Positions 11,568 to 21,100 of a stretch of 64,000 nt of DNA are shown here, one piece after another; the first letter of the stretch is position 1, and each line of letters opens with the position of its first letter. The notes under the pieces were generated by a model. The model worked only from the letters and a program-made list of their open reading frames with translations. It ran no database searches and was not told where the DNA came from. Origin of the DNA: Amylostereum areolatum (lineage: Eukaryota; Basidiomycota; Agaricomycetes; Russulales; Stereaceae). The stretch lies in assembly GCA_012932865.1 (NCBI GenBank), contig SAXG01000030.1, forward strand, positions 186,001 through 250,000. Reading direction: 5' to 3'. A program made the position numbers and the translations under genes.

Positions 11568-11938
11568 CTAGAGGCTGCAGAACGAGCTGAAGACCCAGCC
11601 CTCGAAGCTCGAGCTAGTCATCGCGACTAACCCTGGTGTTATCAACCAGTATGAGCGGCGCAAGGCCGAGGTACAACCCATGCGTCTGTGTGAGGCTGTT
11701 TGTCGCGCTGTACTGACGGGTGCGGAGGGTAGATCGAGACGCTCACAAAGAAGACAAATATACCTGGGAAGATACCGCAGTGGGCACAAAAAGCGAAGGG
11801 TGCAATGAAGGCGAAGGCAGTGGCGACTCGGAGTCGCGACGGTGAAGGTGACAAGGGCGACGGCGAAGGCAACAAAGGCGGCGGCGGTGATGGTGAATGT
11901 GATGAGGAAGGCGGTGGCGCCGCGCTAGACTACTAGTG
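11568..11938 (+). pseudogene. SMC5-like coiled-coil fragment
   Basis: A frame reading QNELKTQPSKLELVIATN, then NPGVINQYERRKAE, is joined by an apparent phase-0 intron (donor GTACAA, acceptor GGTAG near 11733) to IETLTKKTNIPGK. The NPGV.QYERRKAEIE string resembles the C-terminal coiled coil of fungal SMC5, part of the SMC5/6 DNA repair complex. Downstream the frame turns into low-complexity Lys/Gly/Asp sequence and stops at 11938, with no ATPase motif. It is at most a short captured or decayed piece. The family assignment comes from memory of the motif only. Confidence 0.35.
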
Positions 11939-12020
11939 CATCTCCCCCTTCCCTGCTCTCGTCTGCTGGACGCACCCCGCTAAGCGAGCCTGCGCCAGCC
12001 ACGTCGCGTGCGCCTCAGGC

Positions 12021-12378
12021 AGATCCTCTTCCCGCTCTTCGCGCTCGAGCTGGACCTCCCGAGACGTTCTTCGACAACGAGGTATGTGTCCCGCTCCCGC
12101 TCCCTTCCCGCACGCTCTCACCCTCTCTATTCAAACAGACCACGACCTCGGCGGTGATCATGCGCCTGCTGTACCACCCGCCGCAGATCGGCGTCACGGA
12201 CGATCGCAGGCTCGGGATCGGCACGCACACGGAGTGAGCGACCCCCCTCAATCGTTCTGCGCCCTTACACGACCTTCGCTGACGAGGCACGCATGCCGTT
12301 GCGAGGTGTGTACCACACCGGGAGCGCGGGCGGACGCTGACGCACGGCGGGCAGTGCTTCACGATACTCCACTGTTGT
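12021..12378 (+). pseudogene. 2OG-Fe(II) oxygenase gene fragment
   Basis: Two or three exon remnants match fungal isopenicillin-N-synthase-like 2-oxoglutarate/Fe(II) oxygenases. These are ILFPLFALELDLPETFFDNE (ending at 12081 with donor GTATGT), then MRLLYHPPQIGVTDDRRLGI plus GTHTE from 12139, then CFTILHCC before 12378. The iron-binding HTD motif reads HTE in this frame. The expected YE before CFTIL is missing and nothing of the C-terminal half (second His, RxS) follows. The fragment lies inside the R1 insertion with no complete partner in the window, so it looks like a captured and decayed gene piece. Confidence 0.55.
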
Positions 12379-12606
12379 AGTATTACTTATATAACTAGCA
12401 TTTAATTATCATGATGTCAAACAAGTCTGGCAAGGCCTCGCGAGTCGCACAGAACCTGGCAATACTGGTCGAATCCGGCAATACTGCCCGAATTCGACCA
12501 TACTGGCCAAATCGGCAGGTGCGCCGGTGGTGCATGGTCCACGGGTCAGTGCATTGTTGCATTGTCCATCTCGCGAGGCCTCGCAAGGGCCTCGCGATGC
12601 CTGGTG

Positions 12607-12626
12607 ATAATTTGAGGGTTTTACTG
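12607..12626 (-). repeat. Right terminal inverted repeat of the R1 insertion
   Basis: This is the inverted partner of 8676-8695, with three mismatches over 20 bp. The receptor reading frame resumes just after it. Confidence 0.6.
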
Positions 12627-13637
12627 ATGGGACGCAGTCCATCTTGCAAGACAAATAGAAAGTATATAACCCTTTTTCTGTTCTGTGATATCCTATCTCA
12701 CATCTTTTTTTCACTGTAGTCGCATTATGTGTTGCTGTCCGATCTAGCGTTAACCGTCGGGATGCCTGTGACTATTATGTCCCTCTGTAGGTCCGCTTCG
12801 GATGATTTGGTGCGTCAACACTCACGGTTTACCAGACTACATTGTACAAGATTCCCGCTTCAGCATCATTGAGGGCTACGGATGTTATACAGCGGAGAAT
12901 TTTTCCGGAGTGTCCGTTCTCTTGATAGAAGCTTGGGGGATTGTCCTTCCAGTTGTATCCGTCCTGGTTTACTGCCGTGAGTTGCCACAGGCCCTCCGCT
13001 TCGACTCGAGCCTTTTTCTCACTTGTCCAGCAGCTCCCATCATTCGCATGGTTTTCGGGCACATCAAGGACATCTCGAAGTTGCTTGGAGAGAGCAGCGA
13101 TTCCGAAGAGGAGAACATTATACGAACGCGGTATCTCCGAATCCTTGCCTTAGGATGCATCGATCTCGCTGTTGTGCTCCCGTTGGGCATCCTGATATTG
13201 ATCATGAACATCGAGCAGACGACTCCCCTCGTGTTCTATCCAGGTTGGGACGCCGTGCACCGCGATTGGACTCCTCTCTCAGTGCCTTTCGAGGCATGGC
13301 AGCGAAGCTTTTGGCAAACGTTCATCATTCGGTTCAATCAGTTTGTCTCCATCGTGTTGGCCGCGGCGTTCTTCCTGCTTCTCGGCTCTACCGGCGAGGC
13401 AGCCAATAAATGGAAGCATGCTTGGAGGACCGTGGTGCATCGAACGGGAATGCGGGACTTGAACGCGTCAAAATTGTCGACCTTCCAGGCGCAATCGAGA
13501 GGCGGGCGGTGAGTCGGTTCGTATCATAGCTATCAGTGCATTATTGACGTAGTTTTTGCAGGTCTGTGACGTTTGAACGTCAGGCATCTCTCGACAACGT
13601 CGCAGGGCTCTCATACGAAGTACGAAGGAGTGTTTAG

Positions 13638-15570
13638 CGGTAGTATGGGTTTTTTTCCAACCAACCACATATGATGAGTACTTAAGGATTCGGTGATCGT
13701 ATATGTTCCTTTCTGCATGGCTATGAAGAACCGGACATCTACTATCTCGGCCTACTATCTCGGCCTGTAAAGCATTTATTTCTCATTGCATTTCTGACAG
13801 ACCTGATCCACCATTTGACAGCGAAATAAAAACATCGCTGGTATTTCACTACACATTATGAAGAACGGGACACCTCAGATAGTGTGACAGTCGCAACTTA
13901 GTGGAGGGAAGGAAAGAAAGAAAGTTTGAAGAAAGTGCGTCATCAGACGGGCCCGGGAAGGACCCTGGCATATCCCCCAACAACTTCGATCGAAAACGGT
14001 CGATTTTTGGCCCATCTGTGCGGACAATTTGAGCCTGAATCCGGCAGCATTATACTCAGGGTTGCTTGTTCGGGGGTACTTCCGTGAGGATTATAGATCA
14101 GAGGTCAATCTACATACAGGTCGTGCGGATTGCAGGATCAGTGTCGACGTAGCAGACGATCCGTGAGCATTGGGAGATCGGTGTTCACGTTCAGACGGCA
14201 TGCAGCTGAAACTCAAAGTGGTAATTGGTGAAGTTTGCGAGGGTGGACCTAAGATGGACGGGGTACACAGAGTAGCTGTAGACTAAGTACTAGATCTTTA
14301 TATCTGTCCTGCTGCTTTTCATAGGTGCGAAGTTGCTCGTTTGGCGACAGCGTCGAGCAAGACGGACTTGCGCCAGGTCACGGCGGTAGAGAGTCGAGAG
14401 ACGGCGAAGTTCAACGTTCAACGTTCAATGACGCTGAGATGCCACCGGGCCTCCCGGCCACGGCGCCGATCCGTACGCATATGGATCTGACATCAGACCA
14501 GACGGAGGTTTTTCGGACGGGGGTCAGATCGGACAGATTTTGAATTTTCGTATATTCCGTGAGCATTACGATACATGATCAGCCCCAATTGAAGGCCATT
14601 TCCGTGAGCATTAGGATCAAAGTTGCTGGGGGATATGCCAGGGTACTGCCCGGGATCCCCGACCACCACGTGACAACCTGCGTACGACACACTGTATACA
14701 GTATACACAGTCTCGGATGGACTCACCTTCTCCTCGCTTTGTTCATCCACCACGTATCTTCGAAGCCCACAAGCACCCAGTGGTCGTCCAACGGCCCACT
14801 TGAAGCTCGTGGGGAAAGAATAAGCTGAATATTCGAGTATGCTTTCGCCCGACGCGTATCGAAGGGCTCGCTGATGACGGCGCCGGAGGCGAGACATGGT
14901 GCGTATGACTTTCATTCGGGACTTCACCGCATATTAATAATGTGTCGAGCAGTGAACGAACAGGTCCTTGCGCAGTGGCCGCATTCCCAACATGCTTCGT
15001 GTGTGGTCCTTATGTCTTCTTGTCTTTCCTCTACTGACAGGAAGTGCACCCAGTTACCCCGTTTATTGAGAACGGACTAGGGGACCGGGAAAAGGCCGGT
15101 GCCAGGCGACAGGTGGCGACGTACAGGAACAACTTGTCCACATTTTCATGAGTCTTCATCAATGAGCTGCTCTCCGTCGAACGGCCAGTCGCAACCTTCA
15201 GTCTTACGGAGATTAACCTACGGTCTCCCTTCACTGTACATTGGCAACTTGGTGAGCTCGGCCCATTTGCTCTTAACGTTCTCGCTCATGAGCGGATTCC
15301 AAGGAAGGTCAAAGGACTGAATCTGACTGCGTGTCTTTCCTGAAGCGGCCAAGGCTTCTTTTATCTATGCCGTTCGTCCAACTTACTCCGCGGTCTGTTG
15401 GTCAAATTTCCGGCTCACTCCCCCGATGTCTAAACCCTGAGGTGCTCCTCACGATAAGTGCGCTTTCTATGGGTTCAAATGGAGGTGCGTTGTTGTCCAT
15501 CATACACTCGAACCCATCTCCTCACACACTCCTTTGAATAGCCTCGTTCGATCGTTCTGCAGCAACCTGG
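13638..15570. other. About 1.9 kb intergenic, no gene recognised
   Basis: No supported coding sequence lies between R1 and the R2 upstream region. Four dispersed copies of a CCGTGAGSATT motif occur between about 14080 and 14610. The open frame at 14493-14927 (minus) shows no known domain. I saw no CaaX-ending small frame. Confidence 0.4.
14082..14612 (+). repeat. Dispersed CCGTGAGCATT repeats
   Basis: Four direct copies of a core related to CCGTGAGCATTRNGATC appear near 14083 (TTCCGTGAGGATTATAGATC), 14160 (ATCCGTGAGCATTGGGAGAT), 14559 (TTCCGTGAGCATTACGATAC) and 14600 (TTCCGTGAGCATTAGGATC). Spacing is irregular. The function is unknown; they could be regulatory sites or debris of an older repeat. 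Confidence 0.55.
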
Positions 15571-15574
15571 TTTC

Positions 15575-17625
15575 TTCTCCTTACGAACCATCACCGCGGC
15601 CTCCGCATTTGAGGTAAGCATCTCGGTGTTATTCTTCCAGTGCTATAATTCAATCCATATCAACCTAGACGCTTTCTCACCCCGGCGCACAACGATCATC
15701 ATCTCAGGATCCAAACAAAGATCGGCGGCAAACGAACTCCTGGGCGTAATGACGTTCCTCGGCGTTTTTCTGGTCAAACCATTATGCCACCGCCGCCAGC
15801 CCTTCACTTCTACAGCATCGCGTCATGCACGTTGGCCACGGTCCAAAGAAGTAGCGCAACAATTGCACTCATCATACACCCGAACACTCGCCCCATCCCC
15901 ATTTTCCAAGGCACGAGGAATCGCATACTTCTTATCGTTAGATGCAAACGATGTCACATCCCCGAAGGGCGGCCATTCAAGCGCTGAATCCCTAATCACC
16001 CCTCAGGAATCACCTGCACTCTATTCGGTGCCGATATGCTTGGCCACTTATACATTACAGGTGAAGGTAATGGGCATCCGGCGACGCTCGGGCACCCCGA
16101 TGGATCCCACATATCCCCTCGTCCCCATCCTCAACATTGTTTCCGCGTGTCTCGTCCTCCTCTCGCTGCTCAACAGAAGCATACATCATCATTGGAACAT
16201 CGGCGTATGCCTGCTCGGGGCGTGGGTCTTCGTCGAGGACTTGATTGGAGGCATCGACTCCATTGTATGGGCGGACAACGCAGACGACAAATCCCCTATC
16301 TGGTGTGATATATGTACGTCAATCCTCCCGTTTCATTCGTGCCGGAGCTCACGTATTCATTTCCACAGCGTCGCACATCAGCGTAGGTTTCAACGCCGCT
16401 GTACCTGCCTGTTCTCTTGTCATCACCCGACGACTCTTCAAGATGACTCGCCTGAGGTCCATTAAACCGCCAAGTGCGCTGGAGGTGCGTGTGCTCACGT
16501 TGTGCTTATATTATCTGTCGCTTGATACTAACGAGTTTCTTTCCCTTAGAGACGCCTGGAGATTGCATTCGATCTGTCCTTGGGGCTGGGGTTGCCGATG
16601 CTGCTAATCGGTCTTTGTGCGTCGCATCACCTTTGTTCGATTTTTTTTCATTTCATACTAAAACTCTGTTTGCCGTAGAGTATATTGCTCAAGGAGCCCG
16701 CTACCAAGTGGTCGAAGAGCTTGGATGCGGCTCCGCCATCGTCGAATCCGGTGTCGCCGTCATTCTCCTCCTCTCCTGGGGCGTCACCCTCCCCGCTATC
16801 TCTATCATCTTCTACTGTCGTGCGTCTCCCCTTCCTGCTCCTCCTCCCCACGCACGGCCTAACCGAAACGTATACAGCGGGCATCTTGTGGACGTTCTAC
16901 CGCCACACCAAACAGGTCAACCGCTTCCTCCAATCGGACACCTCCCTCACGCGTCCGCGCTACTTCCGCATCCTGGCCCTCGGTCTCTTCGATGCGCTGG
17001 TGACGCTTCCGCTCGGCGCCGTCATCTTCACCATGGACATCCGCTCCTCGTCCCACTTTGTCTTCTACCAGGGATGGGACCTCATCCACACCGGCTGGGA
17101 GCCCGTCTTCCTGAAGGCGAGCCAGTGGAAACCGGAGTTGTGGGCGTCGGTGAACGTGTATTACGTCCATTGGCGCACGATCGTCCTCGCGCTCGGCTTT
17201 TTCTTCTTGTTTGGGACTACGGGAGAGGCGAGGGAGATGTATAGGCGGGTGTTCTGGACCACGGGAAAAGCGCTAGGAATTCGGCGTCGCGAGAACACGG
17301 CCACAAACAAGCTGTCGATCATCGCGTTCGAAGCACCGGAAGGTCTATCCAAAGCCGACAGCATCACAACTTCGTAAGTGTTTTCGAAGTATCGGACCAC
17401 AGATAGCCACTCATCAGACTGCTGTCTTACTATAGGGCCTTCTCGAGGTCGTTTGTGACCACTAGTATAGTGCCGGCGTCGACCCTTTCGCACAATTTGA
17501 ACCACAAAGAGGAGGACGAGAGACGAGGATACGGGAAGGCTGCGTTCGACGGGAGTTCTCCCACGGACACGGGTTCGACGGAGAGCACGATGGCGGGGGC
17601 TATTCGAAGGTGTAACGCTATATAA
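15575..17625. repeat. Left arm of an inverted duplication carrying R2
   Basis: This arm matches the reverse complement of about 48140-50030, covering the whole receptor gene and upstream DNA. Shared upstream text includes ACCGCGGCCTCCG, then ACGATCATCATCTC and GGCGGCAAACGAA. The left arm has about 100 bp more in the 5' region (after CCGCATTTGAG). Confidence 0.75.
16100..17625 (+). CDS. STE3-type pheromone receptor R2
   Basis: This is a complete receptor gene. Exon 1 from the ATG at 16100 encodes MDPTYPLVPILNIVSACLVL to SPIWCDI. Exon 2 encodes SSHISVGFNAAVPACSLVIT up to SALE. Exon 3 encodes RRLEIAFDLSLGLGLPMLL. The next exon gives EYIAQGARYQVVEELGCGSA through ISIIFYC. The long exon starts GILWTFYRHTKQVNRFLQ, includes FYQGWDLIHTGWEP and the last helix (ALGFFFLFGTTGEAREMYRR), and ends ITTS. 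A consensus GTAAGT intron then joins a final exon with a polar tail ending RRCNAI (stop at 17625). An in-frame Met 10 codons upstream exists, but MDPTYP is the family start. R6 is its inverted near-copy. The ligand would be a farnesylated peptide. Confidence 0.9.
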
Positions 17626-17696
17626 TACTTTGTACTCGCTATCGGTTTGGCCTATCTGAACTTAATTTCTCCTAGGCATCTATGTAATTCATGCAA

Positions 17697-17701
17697 CTAG
17701 T
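17697..17701. repeat. Target site duplication CTAGT (left)
   Basis: CTAGT directly precedes the left LTR and is repeated directly after the right LTR at 23977-23981. This is the 5-bp duplication expected for a Ty3/gypsy integrase. Confidence 0.9.
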
Positions 17702-18063
17702 TGGAAGCCCGCACGCGGGGCGGGCAACACTGAAGACGAGGGAAAGTCGGACGGGAAAAGAACGGGATCAGAGACGTAGATTCCGGGGGGGGAAAGGGGA
17801 ACTAGCGAGGTACAGGGAAGCGGCGGTAGATAAGGAGAATGGGCACGAGGTACAGGGAAGCGGCGGTAGATAAGGAGAATGGGCACTGTGGAACAGTGCC
17901 AAACAATGAGGCGTGAGGTATGTAAGACCTTGCGCATCGGACGGCTCGGAGGCAGCAACAGTGCCAAACAATGAGGCGTGAGGTATGGAAGACCTTGCGC
18001 ATCGGACGGCTCGGAGGCAGCCGAGCATCGAGCGGCTGTAAGTGTGCGACGTGCACGCTTACA
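17702..18063 (-). repeat. Left LTR (3' LTR of the element), 362 bp
   Basis: The LTR begins TGGAAGCCCG and ends GCTTACA (TG...CA). It matches the right LTR except for one substitution (GTATGTAAG versus GTATGGAAG, near 17923) and one G in a G-run. It contains two internal tandem duplications, of about 42 bp (17811-17885) and about 63 bp (17895-18020). Confidence 0.95.
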
Positions 18064-18077
18064 CTCTCCCCCACCCA
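18064..18077 (-). other. Polypurine tract of the retrotransposon
   Basis: Read on the minus strand, GGGTGGGGGAGAG abuts the 3' LTR. This is the expected place and composition for the plus-strand primer. Confidence 0.65.
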
Positions 18078-18193
18078 AAAACAGAGACGGGGGGGGGGGG
18101 TACAAGAGGGAACAAGAACACAGAAACAAACGGAGGGGACAACAGAAAGCAAGAGAAGAGCACACGTCCGAGCATCCAAAACAACACGAGACC

Positions 18194-21100
18194 CTAAACC
18201 AGCGGCAGGCCGGAGGGGGCTCGACGGCGGCTGCGAGAGCGTGCGGACGGCGCGTTGGCGCGGTACACGGGTGCAGCGTTGGCGGCATGCGTGGGCGGAG
18301 CGTTGGCAGCTTTGGCGGACCGGAGCTTGCGGCGCGGAGAGGAGCGTTGCGCGCGAGCCTCCCACACATCGAGCGCCTCGTTGTCGTCCAGCTCCCGAGC
18401 GTCGATCCACTGCGCGTCTTCGAGGCCATAGCCGCGCCACGTCACGAGGTACTGCCGGCGTCGACGAGACATGCGCTCGTCGATGATGCAGTCGACGAGG
18501 TACTCTTCCGAGCCGTCGGCGAGGACGACCGGAGCGGGGCGAGCGAGAACATGGTCTGGAGCAATGGTCGGGTTGGCCTCACGGAAGGGCTTCAGGAGGC
18601 TGGAGTGAAAGGTGGCAAACAGGTTAGGATGTGCTGGCATGTCGAGGGTGTAAGAGGAACGAGCTGGGTTTGCCAGCTTCACCGTGTACGGCCCATCAAA
18701 TCGCGGCATGAACTTGGCCACGCGTGACGGGTCCTTCGCCTTGAGGTCGCGGCGGCGGTGGAAGGTCGACAGGAGAACCTTGGCACCAATCTCGTATGGG
18801 ACCTCGCGCGAGCGGTGGCGGTTCGCATACGCAGCCTGGTCCGCTTTTGACGAGAGTAGTGTGTCGCAGGCGTCCATGAAGTCGGTCTCGATGCGGCGGA
18901 GCAGCGCCTCGGCACGTACTGCATCCTGGGTGTAGTCAGTGCGAGCAGAAACCGAAGTGTCCTGTGAGAACGGCGGGATGATGCGGGGCGAGCGGCCGAG
19001 GTAGATTTGAAACGGAGAGAAGCCGGTTGAGGCGTTGGTCGTCGACATGATGTGGAAGCGAACACGCGGCAGGGATTTGACCCACCCCTGTTGCTGCCGG
19101 TCTACGTGAAAACGGAGGCACTGGATGACGGTTTTGTTAGTACGTTCACTGGCCCCATCCGTCTCAGGGTGATATGAGGAGGACATAGCCAGCTTAACAC
19201 CCGTCAGGCGGTGCAGTGCACGCCAAAACTTTGATACGAAAAGCTTGTCGCGGTCCGATATGATCTCCGTCGGGAGACCATTCTCGCAGTACCAATGCTC
19301 GAAGAACAAGGCAGCGAATGATTCAGCGGAGGACGTTGTGCGGCAGGGGATGAGGCGGATGTCGCCGCCAGCACGGTCCGTGACTGTGGCAATGCAGTCG
19401 AAGCCGTCCTCCTCGGGGAGCGGGCCGACGAAGTCGATGGCGATGCGAGAACCGCGCGAGTCTGGCACATTGAGCGGGTGAAGAGGGCCAGTTGGGCGGT
19501 GCGTTGATGACTTGTTACGCTGGCAGTCTGCGCACGCAGGAAGGTACGAGTTAGCCAGGTCAGCACGCATCGTCGGCCAGTAATATGAGTCTCGGAGAGC
19601 CGCATAGCACTTATCGATGCCAAAATGGCCCAAGCTGTCGTGCGCAAGTTCAAACAGAGACTGGCGCAGCTTCTGAAACCGAGGCACTACAAGCCGTTTG
19701 CCGATCCAGAGGAGGTCGTCTGCAACGCGGGCACCAGGAACACTCTCCACGTTGATGAGGAGTCGAGCGCAGAAGGGGTCCGATTTGTAGCCCGTGCGTA
19801 TGTCGCGTAGCATTGCGGGGTCCGCGTGCAGGGAGAGTGTGGTCGACGCGGCAAGTGGGGTAGGGGGGGGCGGTGAGGACAGGGACAGGGCACAAGCTGC
19901 ATACTGGGGAGAGGTCGGAGCATCGAGGGCGGCTGGGAGGCGTGACAGGGCGTCGGCGACGGTGTTCAAGTCGCCCGGGATGTAAGAGATTGTGAAGTCG
20001 TAGTCGGCGAAGAATTCTTGCCACCGCGTCTGTCGGCGGGAGAGGTTCCGCTGCGTCGGGAACTCCTCGAGCGTTCGGTGGTCAGTCCGCACAATGAACT
20101 CGGCGCCCAGAAGGTCCGTGCGCCACTTACGGAGCGCCAGGACGACCGCAAGGAGCTCCTTGTCGTGGACAGGGTAGTTCAACTCGGCACCGCGGAGGGC
20201 GTACGAGTCGAAGGCAACCGGACGCGCCGACTCCCATGTAGGGCCCCAGGAAAGGACGGCACCTGTGCGGAAATCACTAGCGTCAGTTGTCACCCATATT
20301 TTGTTGTCGCCGGGGTTTTGGTGATCTATTGTCGTCAGACACTCGCGCGAAACGACGAGGGCCTTGATCGCATCGAAGGCGGCGCGGTGTTCGGGTGTCC
20401 AGGCAGGGAAACACTTATCGGCTTCCTTGGTCGTCAGAGGCGTGAGGAGCCGGGAGTGCTCAGCGAGCCCGGGCAAGAAATCGGCGAGGTACCGGACCAG
20501 GCCGAGGAACGAGCGCACGTCTCGCGCGCAGTGTGGTACTGGCCACTCAGAAATGCGGGAGGCCTTCGAAGTGTCGGCCTCGATGCCGGCTTGCGAGATG
20601 GTGTGTCCGAGGAAACCCAGCTCGGTGCAGAACAGCGAGGTTTTCTTCAGGGAGCAGAAAAGTGATGCCGAGCGAAGCGCGTCAAGGACGAGTTGAATGT
20701 TGTTGACATGTTCGTCCACGGTCTGGCTCCAGATTATGATGTCGTCGAGGTAGACGTGGCACATTTTGCCGATGAGATGACGGAGGGCACCGACCATCCG
20801 CCGCTGGTGCGTGGACGGCGCATTGCGGCAGCCCATGGGCATCACCAACCATTCGTACAGACCGAGAGGCGTTGTCATCGCCGTGAGCGCGACATCATCC
20901 GGGTGCATGCGGGTCTGAAAAAAAGAATTCGTCATATCCATCTTACCCCAGATCTTCCCCTTCGCGCAATCGGCGAGGATGTCATCAACACGGGGGAGGG
21001 GGAATTTATCTGGTACCGTGTTAGCGTTGAGCTGTCGGTAGTCGATGACCATACGCGGTAGCGCCGTTGGGTCGGCTTTTGGAATGAGAAAAGCGGGACA

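Larger units (their letters stand above)
8676..12626. mobile_element. TIR-bounded insertion of about 3.95 kb inside R1
   Basis: The segment starts at CAGTAAATCCCTCGAAATAT (8676) and ends with the inverted counterpart, whose reverse complement reads CAGTAAAACCCTCAAATTAT; 17 of 20 positions match. It lies exactly where receptor homology is lost and regained. The dinucleotide AT flanks both ends and could be a 2-bp target duplication, or the repeat may extend to CAT...ATG. Removing the segment plus one AT restores the reading frame across the join (R-H-G-T-Q). Near the right end are palindromic CTCGCGAGGC motifs and an 8-bp stem (GGTCGAAT/ATTCGACC) around 12460-12505. I found no transposase, so the element looks non-autonomous. 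The superfamily is undetermined. Confidence 0.65.
8326..13637 (+). pseudogene. STE3-type pheromone receptor R1, split by an insertion
   Basis: This is a seven-helix STE3-like pheromone receptor, normally in the plasma membrane and coupled to a G protein. Exon 1 (8326-8536) encodes MDPTYPLVPVLNF through IVWSNHVNNVAPIWCDI. Exon 2 starts at 8590 (VSHALIGIEIGIPACT) and breaks off after LYRIARH near 8675. Receptor coding resumes near 12630 (GTQ). It continues in an exon after 12719 (LLSDLALTVGMPVTIMSL), then DYIVQDSRFSIIEGYGC, the third cytoplasmic loop, FYPGWDAVHRDW and the last helix. A final short exon ends in SYEVRRSV with a stop at 13635-13637. The 8676-12626 segment lies inside exon 2. An in-frame TAG near 12655 and an uncertain intron 2 suggest further decay. 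A gene with a 4-kb intron is a less likely reading. Confidence 0.75.

Noticed and set aside
8326..13637. R1 as an intact gene with a 4-kb intron
   Set aside because: Splice phases at 8670 and 12719 do not agree, an in-frame TAG follows the right junction, and the ends form inverted repeats. An insertion explains the data better.
17978..18727. Plus-strand frames across the LTR and polyprotein end
   Set aside because: They are antisense shadows of the retrotransposon and run through the LTR repeats.
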